NCBI RefSeq assembly: GCF_007644045.2
Contig: NZ_VMDW02000090.1
Location: forward strand, 31,762 to 95,761
DNA length: 64,000 nucleotides
Direction of reading: 5' to 3'
DNA from: Vogesella urethralis
GTDB taxonomy: Bacteria > Pseudomonadota > Gammaproteobacteria > Burkholderiales > Chromobacteriaceae
Positions within the stretch are counted from its first letter, which is position 1, and the number at the start of each line of letters is the position of its first letter. The position numbers and the translations under genes were made by a program. Of this stretch, positions 8,605-17,823 are shown in pieces. The notes under the pieces are model-generated. The model saw nothing but the letters and a program-made list of their open reading frames with translations. It ran no database searches and had not been told where the DNA came from.

Positions 8605-10890
8605 ATGAACAAACGTTTACTTGCTGCGGCCGTTGCCGCTGCTTTCCTGTCGCCGGCCTGGGCCGCTGACGCTTTCGTCATCAAGGACATCCGTGTTGAA
8701 GGGTTGCAGCGTACCGAACCGGGTACCGTCTTCAACTACTTGCCGCTGAAAGTGGGTGACACCTTCGACCCGCAGCGCGCGCCCGATATCATCAAGGCCT
8801 TGTACGGCACCGGCTTTTTCAACGATGTTCGTGTCGAATCCGACGGCGATGTGCTGGTTTTGTCGGTGAGCGAGCGGCCGGTCATCGCCCAGCTGCAGGT
8901 CAACGGCAGCAAGGAGTTTCCGAAAGAGCAGCTGATCAAGGCGATGAAAGATAACGGCTTGGCCGAGTCGCGCATTTTTGACCAAGGCTTGCTGGACCAA
9001 GCTGTGCAAGAGCTGAAGCGCCAGTATTTCAGCAAGGGCAAGTATTCTGCCGAGATCCAGACCCAGATTACCCGCCTGGAACGTAACCGCGTGGCGGTGA
9101 CGCTGGATATCGTGGAAGGTGTAACCGCCAAGATCAGCGATATCCGTATCGTCGGCAACAAGGCATTCAGCGAGGACACGCTGCTGGAAGAGATGTCGCT
9201 GACGCCAAGCGGTTTCATGACCTGGTTGTCGCGCTCCGACCGCTACTCCAAGCAGCAGCTGTCTGCCGACCTGGAAAAAATCCGCGCCTTCTATCTGAAC
9301 CAGGGCTATGCCGAGTTCAATATCGAGTCCACCCAGGTGGCGATCAGCGCCGACAAACAGGACATGTTTGTGACGCTGAACCTGGTAGAGGGCAAGCAGT
9401 ACAAGATTGCCGATATCCGTCTGGCAGGTGATCTGCGCGTCCCGCAAGAAGAGCTGCGCAAGCTGATTACGGTCAAGCAGGGTGCGCTGTTCAACCGGGA
9501 AGACATCAATAACTCGATCAAGGCCGTTTCCGAACGCCTGGAAGCCGATGGCTACGCCTTTGTCAGCGTCAACCCGGTACCGGAGATCGACAAGGACAAA
9601 CAAACCGTCAGCCTGACGTTCTTTGTGGATCCGGGCCGCCTGACGACCGTGCGTCGCGTCAATGTGGCTGGCAACACCCGTACCCGAGACGAAGTGATCC
9701 GTCGCGAGCTGCGTCAGCTGGAAAGCGCCCAGTACAACGGTGCGGCCATCAAGCGCAGCAAGGAGCGCCTGGAGTTGCTGGGCTACTTTGAAACGGTCAA
9801 TATCGATACGCCGGCAGTTGCCGATACGGCGGATCAGGTGGACATGAATATTACCGTCAAAGAGCGCGCTACCGGTTCCATCAACGCCGGTATCGGCTAT
9901 GCGCAAGGCGATGGCCTGCAGCTGAGCGGTTCCGTTTCGCAAGCCAACGTGCTGGGTTCAGGCAAGTCGCTGTCGGTAGGCTTTTCCAATGGCAAGACCT
10001 CCAAGTCGGCTACCGTGTCGTTTACCGACCCGTACTACACCGTGGACGGCGTCAGCGTGGGCTACGACCTTTACCGCCGTGTGTACAACCCGGCCTCGAC
10101 GGACACCAACAAGTACAAGACCAATACCTTCGGCGGTGCCGTGCGCTTTGGCGTGCCAGTGACCGAGTACGACCGTATCAATTACAGCTTTGGTGCCGAA
10201 AACACCAAGATCACGCTGTTCAGCGACAGTCCGCAGCGTTACAAGGATTTCGTTAACCAGTACGGCCGTTCCAACATGACGCTGCTGGCATCTGCAGGCT
10301 GGTCGCGTGACACCCGTGACAGCGCGGTATGGCCAACCACTGGCTACACCATGGGGGTGTCGCTGGACGCTGGCTTGCCGGGTGGCGATATCCAGTACTA
10401 TCGCATGTCGCATAGTCAGCAATGGTTCTGGCCGCTGAGCAAGACCTACACGCTGGCTGTCAGCGGTGACATCGGCTTCGTCAACGGTTACGGCCGTACC
10501 AGCCGTGTACCGTTCTTCCAGAACTACTATCTGGGTGGTCTGGGCTCGGTGCGTGGTTACGAAAACGGCAGTATGGGCCCGCTGGACACCAACGGAGATG
10601 CACTGGGTGGTACCCGCAAGGCGACAACCTCGGCCGAGTTGCTGTTCCCGTTCCCGGGCATGCGTGATAATCGCAGTTTGCGTACCAGCCTGTTCTTTGA
10701 TGCCGGTACGTTGTGGGACCCGAAAGATGCTTCGGTCACGGCCTCAAGCGGTTTGCGTTATTCGGCCGGTATGTCGCTGACCTGGGTGTCGCCGATTGGC
10801 CCGCTGAAGTTCAGCTATGGTGTGCCGCTGAAGAAGAAATCGGGCGACCAGCTGCAACGCTTCCAGTTCACCATTGGTCAAGTGTTCTAA
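8605..10890 (+). CDS. bamA: Outer membrane protein assembly factor BamA
   Basis: Omp85 insertase of the BAM complex. Signal peptide MNKRLLAAAVAAAFLSPAWA, then five POTRA domains (about residues 22-425), then a 16-strand barrel ending in the aromatic residue of GQVF. The lid-loop motif VRGYENG is present. 761 residues. An upstream frame from 8563 overlaps rseP; the signal peptide fixes the ATG at 8605. Position between rseP and skp is canonical. Confidence 0.98.
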   Translation: MNKRLLAAAVAAAFLSPAWAADAFVIKDIRVEGLQRTEPGTVFNYLPLKVGDTFDPQRAPDIIKALYGTGFFNDVRVESDGDVLVLSVSERPVIAQLQVNGSKEFPKEQLIKAMKDNGLAESRIFDQGLLDQAVQELKRQYFSKGKYSAEIQTQITRLERNRVAVTLDIVEGVTAKISDIRIVGNKAFSEDTLLEEMSLTPSGFMTWLSRSDRYSKQQLSADLEKIRAFYLNQGYAEFNIESTQVAISADKQDMFVTLNLVEGKQYKIADIRLAGDLRVPQEELRKLITVKQGALFNREDINNSIKAVSERLEADGYAFVSVNPVPEIDKDKQTVSLTFFVDPGRLTTVRRVNVAGNTRTRDEVIRRELRQLESAQYNGAAIKRSKERLELLGYFETVNIDTPAVADTADQVDMNITVKERATGSINAGIGYAQGDGLQLSGSVSQANVLGSGKSLSVGFSNGKTSKSATVSFTDPYYTVDGVSVGYDLYRRVYNPASTDTNKYKTNTFGGAVRFGVPVTEYDRINYSFGAENTKITLFSDSPQRYKDFVNQYGRSNMTLLASAGWSRDTRDSAVWPTTGYTMGVSLDAGLPGGDIQYYRMSHSQQWFWPLSKTYTLAVSGDIGFVNGYGRTSRVPFFQNYYLGGLGSVRGYENGSMGPLDTNGDALGGTRKATTSAELLFPFPGMRDNRSLRTSLFFDAGTLWDPKDASVTASSGLRYSAGMSLTWVSPIGPLKFSYGVPLKKKSGDQLQRFQFTIGQVF

Positions 10891-10899
10891 GGACGGCTC

Positions 10900-11385
10900 A
10901 TGTCAACCAGAAACCTGCTGTTACTGCCGCTGGCCCTGCTATCGTTCAGTGTTGCCGCTGCGGAAGTCAAAATCGGCTACGTCAATACCGAGCGTGTCTA
11001 TCGCGAAGCGCAGCCGGCTTTGAATGCCCAGAAAAAGCTGGAGCGCGAGTTTGCCACCCGCGAGGCGGAGCTGAAAAAGCTGGCGGCACGCGGCAAGGAA
11101 CTGGAAGGCTTGCTGGCCAAGAACAAGACCCCCAGCCCCGAGCGTCGCCAGATGGAGCGCGAGCTAGAGTCGGTCGACCGTGAGTATCAGGCCAAGGCCC
11201 GTGATTTCCGCGACGACCTGAACCAGCGCCGTAACGAAGAGTTTGCTGCGGTGCAGGAGCGTGCCAACCGGGTGATCCGCCAGATGGCAGAGCGCGAGCA
11301 GTACGACCTGATCCTGCAGGATGTGGTCTATGTCAGCCGCACGCTGGACATCACCGACAAGGTATTGAAAGAGCTGGGTAAATAG
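10900..11385 (+). CDS. skp: Periplasmic chaperone Skp/OmpH family
   Basis: 161 residues with signal peptide ending SVAAA, then KIGYVNTERVYREAQPA, the small beta core that trimerises. A long charged coiled-coil (about residues 45-115) forms the tentacles that hold unfolded outer-membrane proteins on their way to BamA. It starts 9 nt after bamA. Confidence 0.95.
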   Translation: MSTRNLLLLPLALLSFSVAAAEVKIGYVNTERVYREAQPALNAQKKLEREFATREAELKKLAARGKELEGLLAKNKTPSPERRQMERELESVDREYQAKARDFRDDLNQRRNEEFAAVQERANRVIRQMAEREQYDLILQDVVYVSRTLDITDKVLKELGK

Positions 11386-11410
11386 CCGTTTGCCGGCATC
11401 TTGATCAACC

Positions 11411-11436
11411 GAAGCCGACGTTACGTCGGCTTCGTC
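11411..11436 (+). terminator. Hairpin after skp
   Basis: A 10-bp stem GAAGCCGACG / CGTCGGCTTC around TTA, followed by a weak T-rich tail (GTCTTTG). It ends 13 nt before the lpxD ATG, so it may set the lpx operon's transcript level rather than end transcription. Confidence 0.6.
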
Positions 11437-11449
11437 TTTGCTAACTGTC

Positions 11450-12493
11450 ATGAAACTATCGCACATCGTGGCCGCCCTGGGCGGCGAGCTGCAGGGCAAC
11501 GATATCGACGTCGATCGCCTTGCCAGCATGGAAGAAGCCGGGCCGGCTCAGCTGACCTTTCTGGCCAACCCCAAATACCGCAGCCAGCTGGACAGCACGG
11601 CCGCTGGCGCCGTCATCGTCAAGCCGGCGCTGGCCGAAGCAGCAGCCAAGGTTGGCCGCAGCCTGATCCTGACGCCGGACCCGTACCTGTACTTTGCCCG
11701 CGTAGCCACCTTGCTGACGCCGCCGCCGGCCGCGCAGGCCGGTATCCACCCGCGCGCCGTGGTGGGCGAGGGCAGCGTGCTGGGCGAGGGCTGCGAAGTA
11801 CGCGAGATGGTCAGCATCGGCCGCAACGTTACCCTTGGCCAGCGCTGCATCCTGCACCCCGGGGTGGTGATCGGCGATGGTGTCACCATCGGCGACGATG
11901 CCCGCATCTACCCCAATGTCACCATTTACCACGGCTGCCGCCTGGGCGATCGCGTCATCCTGCATGCGGGTGCCGTCATCGGCGCCGACGGCTTTGGCCT
12001 GGCCTGGGCCGGCGATGGCTGGTTCAAGATTCCGCAAACCGGCGTGGTGGTGATCGGCGACGACGTGGAAGTCGGCGCCAATACCACCATCGACCGCGGC
12101 GCGCTGAAAGATACCGTGATCGGCAACGACGTGAAGCTGGATAACCAGATCCAGCTGGCGCACAACGTGCATGTGGGCGACCATACCGCCATGGCCGGCT
12201 GTGCCGCCGTGGCCGGCAGTACCCGCATCGGCGCCCGCTGTACCATTGGCGGCGCCGCCCGCATCATCGGCCACCTGGATATTGCCGACGGTACCCACGT
12301 GGGCGCCGGTACCCTGATTTCCAAATCCATCCGCAAGGCCGACGCGTACACCGCGGTGTACCCGATGGCCACCCACAAGGAATGGCTGTCCAACGCGGCG
12401 CACCTGCGCCATCTGGACGAGCTGGTTACCCGTGTCAAACAACTTGAAAAAGCGCTGCAACAAGCGCAGGACAATAAGGACTCCCAACCATGA
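11450..12493 (+). CDS. lpxD: UDP-3-O-acylglucosamine N-acyltransferase
   Basis: Adds the second 3-hydroxyacyl chain in lipid A synthesis. 347 residues: an N-terminal uridine-binding domain, a left-handed beta helix of hexapeptide repeats (about residues 105-300), and a C-terminal helix. The catalytic His lies in the hexapeptide region around [11 protein letters not shown]. The ATG at 11450 is preferred to an upstream TTG because [12 protein letters not shown] matches the family. A forward decamer is at 11650. Confidence 0.97.
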   Translation: MKLSHIVAALGGELQGNDIDVDRLASMEEAGPAQLTFLANPKYRSQLDSTAAGAVIVKPALAEAAAKVGRSLILTPDPYLYFARVATLLTPPPAAQAGIHPRAVVGEGSVLGEGCEVREMVSIGRNVTLGQRCILHPGVVIGDGVTIGDDARIYPNVTIYHGCRLGDRVILHAGAVIGADGFGLAWAGDGWFKIPQTGVVVIGDDVEVGANTTIDRGALKDTVIGNDVKLDNQIQLAHNVHVGDHTAMAGCAAVAGSTRIGARCTIGGAARIIGHLDIADGTHVGAGTLISKSIRKADAYTAVYPMATHKEWLSNAAHLRHLDELVTRVKQLEKALQQAQDNKDSQP

Positions 12494-12957
12494 CTGAAGC
12501 CGTGAGCAACGCTGCTGCCGTATCCATCGACGTACGCGAGATCATGCGTTACCTGCCGCACCGCTACCCGTTCCTGCTGGTGGACCGCGTCACCGAGTTC
12601 GTGACCAACGAGCGCATCAAGGCCATCAAGAACGTGACCGTTAACGAGCCGTTCTTCATGGGCCACTTCGAGCAATACCCGGTGATGCCGGGCGTGCTGA
12701 TCATCGAGGCGCTGGCGCAGGCGGCCGGCATCCTGTCGATCCGCAGCGAAGGCGAGCGCCCGGAAAACGAACTGTACTTCTTCGTCGGTATCGACAACGC
12801 CCGCTTCAAGCGCCAGGTGGTGCCGGGCGACCAGCTGACGCTGGAAGTGGAGCAGCTGACCATGAAGCGCGGCATTGCCAAGTACAACGCCCGTGCGCTG
12901 GTAGACGGCCAGGTGGCCTGTGAAGCGCAAATCATGTGTGCCAAACGCGAGGTATAA
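12490..12957 (+). CDS. fabZ: 3-hydroxyacyl-ACP dehydratase FabZ
   Basis: Hot-dog fold dehydratase of fatty acid elongation, competing with the Lpx enzymes for 3-hydroxyacyl-[15 protein letters not shown] contains the conserved His-Pro region; the active-site stretch [20 protein letters not shown] carries the catalytic Glu. 155 residues. Start overlaps the lpxD stop. Confidence 0.97.
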   Translation: MTEAVSNAAAVSIDVREIMRYLPHRYPFLLVDRVTEFVTNERIKAIKNVTVNEPFFMGHFEQYPVMPGVLIIEALAQAAGILSIRSEGERPENELYFFVGIDNARFKRQVVPGDQLTLEVEQLTMKRGIAKYNARALVDGQVACEAQIMCAKREV

Positions 12958-12959
12958 CC

Positions 12960-13736
12960 ATGGCCATTCATCCCACCGCCATCATTGCCGATGGCGCGCA
13001 GATTGCTGACGACGTCGAAATCGGCGCCTACAGCATCATCGGTGCCAATGTCAGCATCGGCAGCGGCACCTGGGTGGGCCCCCACGTGGTGATCGAGGGG
13101 CATACCACCATCGGCAAGAACAACCGCATCTTCCAGTTTTGCTCGCTGGGCGCCATTCCGCAGGATAAAAAATACGCCGGCGAGCCGACGCGCCTGGAAA
13201 TCGGCGACGGCAACACCATCCGCGAGTTCTGCACCTTCAACATCGGTACCGCGCAAGACGTGGGCGTCACCCGTCTGGGCAACAACAACTGGATCATGGC
13301 CTACGTGCATCTGGGCCACGACTGCCAGATCGGCGACAACACCATCTTCGCCAACAACGCCACGCTGGGCGGCCACGTGCATGTGGGCGACTGGGTGATC
13401 CTGGGCGGCTTTACCAGCGTGCACCAGTTCTGCCACATCGGCGACCACGCGATGACCGCCTTCTCCAGCGCCGTGGCGCAAGACGTGCCGCCGTACGTGA
13501 TGGCACACGGCAACCGTGCGGTGCCGGCCGGCATCAATGCCGAAGGCCTGAAGCGTCGCGGTTTCAGCGCGGAACAGATCCGTACCGTGCGTAACGCCTA
13601 CAAGTCGCTGTACCGCAAGGGCCTGGGCTTTGACGAGGCCCGTGCCGAGATCGAAACCGAAGCCGCCGCAGGCAAGACCGAGCTGGACGCCTTCGTCCGC
13701 TTCTTTGCTGCGGCCAACCGCGGCATCATCCGTTAA
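12960..13736 (+). CDS. lpxA: UDP-N-acetylglucosamine acyltransferase
   Basis: First step of lipid A synthesis, a trimeric hexapeptide left-handed beta helix. 258 residues starting [15 protein letters not shown]. The catalytic His is expected in the stretch [13 protein letters not shown], and [12 protein letters not shown] is the conserved C-terminal coil. It begins 2 nt after the fabZ stop. The decamer occurs at 13710 near the 3' end. Confidence 0.97.
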   Translation: MAIHPTAIIADGAQIADDVEIGAYSIIGANVSIGSGTWVGPHVVIEGHTTIGKNNRIFQFCSLGAIPQDKKYAGEPTRLEIGDGNTIREFCTFNIGTAQDVGVTRLGNNNWIMAYVHLGHDCQIGDNTIFANNATLGGHVHVGDWVILGGFTSVHQFCHIGDHAMTAFSSAVAQDVPPYVMAHGNRAVPAGINAEGLKRRGFSAEQIRTVRNAYKSLYRKGLGFDEARAEIETEAAAGKTELDAFVRFFAAANRGIIR

Positions 13737-13739
13737 GCC

Positions 13740-14909
13740 ATGGCGGAGCGGCTGTTTACCCGCCCGGGTGCCCTGAAGGTGGCCATGGTCGCCGGCGAGG
13801 CCTCGGGCGACTTGCTGGGCGCGCACCTGATGGACGCGCTGAAAGCGGCGCACCCCGATGTCGAGTTTGCCGGCATCGGCGGCCCGCGCATGCTGGCGCG
13901 CGGCTTCACCAGCCAGGTGCCGCAAGAGCGGCTGGCGGTACGCGGCTACGTGGAGGTGCTGTCGCGCCTGCCCGAGCTGCTGCGCATCCGCCGCACGCTG
14001 CGCGACACGCTGCTGGCGGAAAAGCCGGACGTGTTCATCGGCATCGATGCGCCAGATTTCAACCTGGCGCTGGAAAAATGGCTGAAGCAGGCCGGCTTGC
14101 GCACCGTGCATTACGTCAGCCCGTCGGTGTGGGCGTGGCGGCCGGAGCGGGTGGTGAAGATCGGCGACAGCGCCGATCAGGTGCTGTGCCTGTTTCCGAT
14201 GGAAAAACCGCTGTACGACGCGGCCGGCGTGCCGGCCACGTTTGTCGGCCACCCGCTGGCCAGCGAAATCCCGTTGCAGCCGGACCGCGCTGCCATGCGC
14301 GAGCAACTGAGCCTGCCGCGGCAGGCGCCGGTGTTTGCGCTGATGCCCGGCAGCCGCAAGAGCGAGCTGGAATTCATGGGCGGCCTGTATATCGAGGTGG
14401 CGCGGCAGCTGCTGGCGCGCTACCCGGACGCGCAGTTTCTGGTGCCGCTGGCCACGCGGCCAACCCTGGACCAGTTCGACCAGCTGCTGACCCGGCACAA
14501 GGCGTGGGATCTGCCCATCCGCAAACTGTTTGGCCACGCCCAGATGGCGATGATCGCTGCCGACGTGGTGCTGGTCACCAGCGGCACCGCTACGCTGGAA
14601 GTGGCGCTGACCAAGCGGCCGATGGTGATCAGCTACAAGCTGTCGTGGCTGACCTACCAGCTGGTAAAGCGCAAGCTCAAGCTGCCGTATGTGGGCTTGC
14701 CCAATATCCTGGCCAAGCGCTTTGTGGTGCCCGAGCTGCTGCAGAAAGACGCTACGGTGGAAAAACTCACCGCGGCGGTAGCCGAGCTCTACGACAACCA
14801 GGCCAGCCGGCAGGACATCGTCGACACCTTTACCGAGCTGCACCTCAGCCTGAAGGCCGATTCCGCCAGGCTGGCGGCCGAGGCCATCCTGAAAGTGGCA
14901 CGATGCTGA
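13740..14909 (+). CDS. lpxB: Lipid-A-disaccharide synthase
   Basis: GT19 glycosyltransferase joining UDP-diacylglucosamine with lipid X. 389 residues. [14 protein letters not shown] (residues 17-30), the central [13 protein letters not shown] and the donor site [10 protein letters not shown] are all present. Follows lpxA after 3 nt. Contains the decamer at 14456. Confidence 0.97.
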   Translation: MAERLFTRPGALKVAMVAGEASGDLLGAHLMDALKAAHPDVEFAGIGGPRMLARGFTSQVPQERLAVRGYVEVLSRLPELLRIRRTLRDTLLAEKPDVFIGIDAPDFNLALEKWLKQAGLRTVHYVSPSVWAWRPERVVKIGDSADQVLCLFPMEKPLYDAAGVPATFVGHPLASEIPLQPDRAAMREQLSLPRQAPVFALMPGSRKSELEFMGGLYIEVARQLLARYPDAQFLVPLATRPTLDQFDQLLTRHKAWDLPIRKLFGHAQMAMIAADVVLVTSGTATLEVALTKRPMVISYKLSWLTYQLVKRKLKLPYVGLPNILAKRFVVPELLQKDATVEKLTAAVAELYDNQASRQDIVDTFTELHLSLKADSARLAAEAILKVARC

Positions 14910-15487
14910 TCTGTGGTGTAGACGAAGCGGGCCGTGGCCCGCTGATCGGCTCGGTGTTTGCCGCGGCCGTCATTCTGGACCCGGCGCGGCCCATCGCCGG
15001 CCTGGCCGACTCCAAAAAGCTCAGCGAAGCCCGGCGCGAGGCGCTGGCGCCGCTGATCCGCGAGCAGGCGCTGGCGTGGTGCATTGCCAGCGCCAGCGCG
15101 CAGGAAATCGACCAGCTCAATATCTTCCAGGCCACCATGCTGGCGATGTCGCGCGCGGTGGCCGGCTTGCAAGTGTTGCCGGACAAGGCGCTGATCGACG
15201 GCAACAAGGTGCCCAAGCAGCTGCTGGTGCCGGCCGAGGCCATCGTCAAGGGCGACGCCAAGGTGCAAGAGATTTCCGCTGCATCCATCCTGGCCAAGAC
15301 CGCGCGCGACGCCGAAATGATCGCGCTGGACGCCATCCACCCGCAGTACGGTTTTGCCCGTCACAAAGGCTACCCCACCGCCGAGCACCTGAAGGCACTG
15401 GCCGAGCACGGTGCGCTGGCCGAGCACCGCCGCAGCTTCGGCCCGGTGCGGCTGCAGCTGGCGGCGCAGCAGGGCAGCCTGTTCTAG
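14903..15487 (+). CDS. rnhB: Ribonuclease HII
   Basis: Removes misincorporated ribonucleotides and RNA-DNA hybrids. 194 residues. [10 protein letters not shown] (residues 5-14) supplies the first acidic pair, and [21 protein letters not shown] contains further catalytic-core residues. The start overlaps the end of lpxB by 7 nt, so this closes the lpx cluster in the usual order. Confidence 0.96.
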   Translation: MLICGVDEAGRGPLIGSVFAAAVILDPARPIAGLADSKKLSEARREALAPLIREQALAWCIASASAQEIDQLNIFQATMLAMSRAVAGLQVLPDKALIDGNKVPKQLLVPAEAIVKGDAKVQEISAASILAKTARDAEMIALDAIHPQYGFARHKGYPTAEHLKALAEHGALAEHRRSFGPVRLQLAAQQGSLF

Positions 15488-15496
15488 GTTGGCCGC

Positions 15497-15979
15497 ATGC
15501 GCAAAGCCAGCTTTGCCCCGGTGGTAGACGCCGATACCCGCATCCTGATTCTGGGCTCGCTGCCTGGCGACGCCTCGCTGGCGGCGGCGCAGTACTATGC
15601 CCACCCGCGCAACCAGTTCTGGCGCCTGCTGGGCGCGGTGCTGGCGGTGCCGCTGGCGGACATGCCGTACCTGCAGCGGCTGGCTGCCATGCAGCAGCAC
15701 GGTGTTGGGCTGTGGGACGTGGTGGCCGAGGCCTCGCGCCGTGGCAGCCTCGATAGCGCCATCCGCGACGCGCGCGCCAACCCGCTGGCCGAGCTGGTGG
15801 CCAGCTTGCCGGCGCTGCGCGTGGTGGCATTCAACGGCCAGACGGCGGGCAAGGCGGCGCCACAGTTGGCCTCCAGCGGGGTGCCGGTGTTGGTGCTGCC
15901 GTCCAGCAGCCCGGCGCATACGCTGGCGTTCGATAAAAAACTTCAAGAATGGCAGGCATTGGGCCGATACTGTGATTAG
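15497..15979 (+). CDS. Family-6 uracil-DNA glycosylase superfamily protein (hypoxanthine-DNA glycosylase type)
   Basis: A 160-residue base-excision glycosylase. Motif GSLPGDASL (about 17-25), then YYAHPRNQFWRLLG, and the C-terminal LPSSSPAHT match the family that removes deaminated adenine. The gap to rnhB is exactly one copy of the repeated decamer (15487-15496). Its pairing with RNase HII makes a small DNA-repair tail on the operon. Substrate preference is inferred from the family. Confidence 0.85.
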   Translation: MRKASFAPVVDADTRILILGSLPGDASLAAAQYYAHPRNQFWRLLGAVLAVPLADMPYLQRLAAMQQHGVGLWDVVAEASRRGSLDSAIRDARANPLAELVASLPALRVVAFNGQTAGKAAPQLASSGVPVLVLPSSSPAHTLAFDKKLQEWQALGRYCD

Positions 15980-15999
15980 GCCAATTTCTGGTGTCTGTC

Positions 16000-16209
16000 A
16001 TGAATCGTTACTGCATCTGGTTTGTCACGCCCGACCATCCCGTCAGCCGCCACGCCGAGATCACGCTGGCCGGCACCATCCATAACCATCACGTGCTGGA
16101 AGACATCGAGCGGCGCCTGGCCAGCAGCTTGCAGTTGTCCCGCATCCACATTACCGACTGGAAGCGCTTCGAGGACCCGCCGCTGGCGGCCAACCCTGCC
16201 GCCGCTTGA
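16000..16209 (+). CDS. Hypothetical protein, 69 residues
   Basis: Starts MNRYCIWFVTPDHPVSRHAE. I do not recognise the family. It is soluble by composition, with a cluster of His near IHNHHVLEDIE and a proline/alanine-rich end. A GTG three codons upstream (15991) is an alternative start. It sits between the glycosylase and a terminator, and the repeated decamer lies near its 3' end (16186). Codon use resembles the neighbours, so it is probably real. Confidence 0.6.
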   Translation: MNRYCIWFVTPDHPVSRHAEITLAGTIHNHHVLEDIERRLASSLQLSRIHITDWKRFEDPPLAANPAAA

Positions 16210-16228
16210 GCCGTTTGCCTTACCTGTC

Positions 16229-16263
16229 AGCCGCGTCTGTGAGAAGATGCGGCTTTCATTTTT
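16229..16263 (+). terminator. Terminator before moeA
   Basis: Arms 16229-16238 and 16245-16254 form a 10-bp stem with one G-T pair, followed by TTCATTTTTT. It ends the rnhB-side transcription unit. Confidence 0.75.
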
Positions 16264-16279
16264 TGTGCCTGTCCCTGCC

Positions 16280-17467
16280 ATGCAAACCGTCGAGCAAACC
16301 CGCGACTGGCTACTGGCACGCGCCCGCGTGCCGGCCCGTACTGAAACCCTTCCCCTGTTGCAAGCCGCTGGCCGCGTGCTGGCCAGCGATCTGGTGTCCA
16401 CGCTGGCGGTGCCACCGCACGATAACAGCGCGATGGATGGCTACGCCGTGCGGGCGGCGGAGGCGGGGGCGGCCTTGCCGGTCAGTCAGCGCATTCCGGC
16501 GGGCAGTATGCCCGCGCCACTCGACGCCGGCACGGCCGCGCGCATTTTCACCGGCGCGCCGGTGCCGCTGGGTGCCGATGCGGTGGTGATGCAGGAGCAG
16601 GCCGAGCTGCAGGCCGACGGCAGCGTGGTGTTCACGGCGACGGTCAGTGCCGGCCAGAACATCCGCCGCCGTGGCGAGGACATTGCCGATGGCCAGACGG
16701 TGTTGGCCGCAGGCCAGCGCCTGCGCGATGCCGACCTGGGCTTGGCCGCGTCGATCGGGGCGGCAACGCTCAGCGTGCACGCCCGCTTGCGGGTGGCGGT
16801 GTTCTTTACCGGTGACGAGCTGCTGGAGCCCGGGCAGCCGGCGGCGCCGGGCAAAATCTACAACTCCAACCGTTACTGGCTGGTGCCGGCGCTGCAGGCG
16901 CTGGGGTGCGAGGTGCTGGACCTGGGCATCATCGCCGACAACCTGGCTGCCACGCGTCAGGCGCTGCGCGAAGCAGCGGCAGTCGCCGACGTGGTGATGA
17001 CCTGCGGTGGCGTGTCGGTGGGTGAGGAAGACCACGTCAAGGCGGCTGTGGAAGCCGAGGGCGAGCTGCAGCTGTGGAAAATCGCCATCAAGCCCGGCAA
17101 GCCGCTGGCCAGCGGCCGTATCGGCGACGCCGACTTCATCGGCCTGCCGGGCAACCCGGTGTCCGGTTATGTCACTTTTGCGGTGCTGGTGCGCGACTTC
17201 CTGCGCGCGCGCCAGGGCGAGGTGGTGCCCGCGTGGCAGCCGCAGTACTGGCTGCCGGCCGGTTTTGACTGGAGCAAGCCCGACACCCGGCGCGAAGAGT
17301 TCCTGCGCGTGCGTGTGGTGCAGCAGGATGGCCGGCTGCTGCTGCAGCGCTATCCGAACCAGGGGTCCGGCGTGTTGACCTCGTGCGCCTGGGCCGATGG
17401 TCTGGTGCGGCTGCAGCCCGGCCAGGCGGTAACGGCGGGCGAGTTGCTGCCGGTGTACACGCTGTGA
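16280..17467 (+). CDS. moeA: Molybdopterin molybdenumtransferase
   Basis: Inserts molybdate into adenylated molybdopterin. 395 residues starting MQTVEQTRDWLLARARVPAR. Landmarks are PPHDNSAMDGYAVR, the FTGDELLEPG stretch of the MogA-like domain, and TCGGVSVGEEDHV. The upstream part of the open frame overlaps the preceding small gene and terminator, so the ATG at 16280 is preferred. moaC lies nearby on the other strand. Confidence 0.96.
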   Translation: MQTVEQTRDWLLARARVPARTETLPLLQAAGRVLASDLVSTLAVPPHDNSAMDGYAVRAAEAGAALPVSQRIPAGSMPAPLDAGTAARIFTGAPVPLGADAVVMQEQAELQADGSVVFTATVSAGQNIRRRGEDIADGQTVLAAGQRLRDADLGLAASIGAATLSVHARLRVAVFFTGDELLEPGQPAAPGKIYNSNRYWLVPALQALGCEVLDLGIIADNLAATRQALREAAAVADVVMTCGGVSVGEEDHVKAAVEAEGELQLWKIAIKPGKPLASGRIGDADFIGLPGNPVSGYVTFAVLVRDFLRARQGEVVPAWQPQYWLPAGFDWSKPDTRREEFLRVRVVQQDGRLLLQRYPNQGSGVLTSCAWADGLVRLQPGQAVTAGELLPVYTL

Positions 17468-17805
17468 CGCTGCTGCGTTTCGAGCGTGGCGGCCAACTGC
17501 TGGCCGAGGTGGAGGCCAGCGCCGGTGACGTGCTGATCGACGTGGCGCGCTTTCACGACGTGCCCTTGCATTGGCGCTGCGGTCAGGGCACGTGTGGTAC
17601 TTGTGCGGTGCGCATCCGTCATTCGGGGCAGCCGCGGCTGGTGCAGGTTGGCCGCAAGGAACGCAATGTGCTGCTGCGCGCCGGCTTGTGCGATGCGGCC
17701 GCCGCTGCCAGCGAGCAGTGGCCGGATGCGCCGGCTACCGTGCGGCTGGCTTGTCATTTATCTGTGGAAGACACGCCTTGGTGTGTCAGCTTGCCGGCTG
17801 ACTGA
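17464..17805 (+). CDS. Plant-type [2Fe-2S] ferredoxin
   Basis: 113 residues with CGQGTCGTC (Cys-x4-Cys-x2-Cys) and a fourth Cys in LACHL, the plant-type cluster spacing. The only sensible start is a GTG at 17464 overlapping the moeA stop (GTGA), giving MTLLRFERGG. Translational coupling to moeA suggests a shared role, but the electron partner cannot be named from sequence. Contains the decamer at 17646. Confidence 0.85.
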   Translation: MTLLRFERGGQLLAEVEASAGDVLIDVARFHDVPLHWRCGQGTCGTCAVRIRHSGQPRLVQVGRKERNVLLRAGLCDAAAAASEQWPDAPATVRLACHLSVEDTPWCVSLPAD

Positions 17806-17823
17806 GGGCGAAAGGAGAGCACG

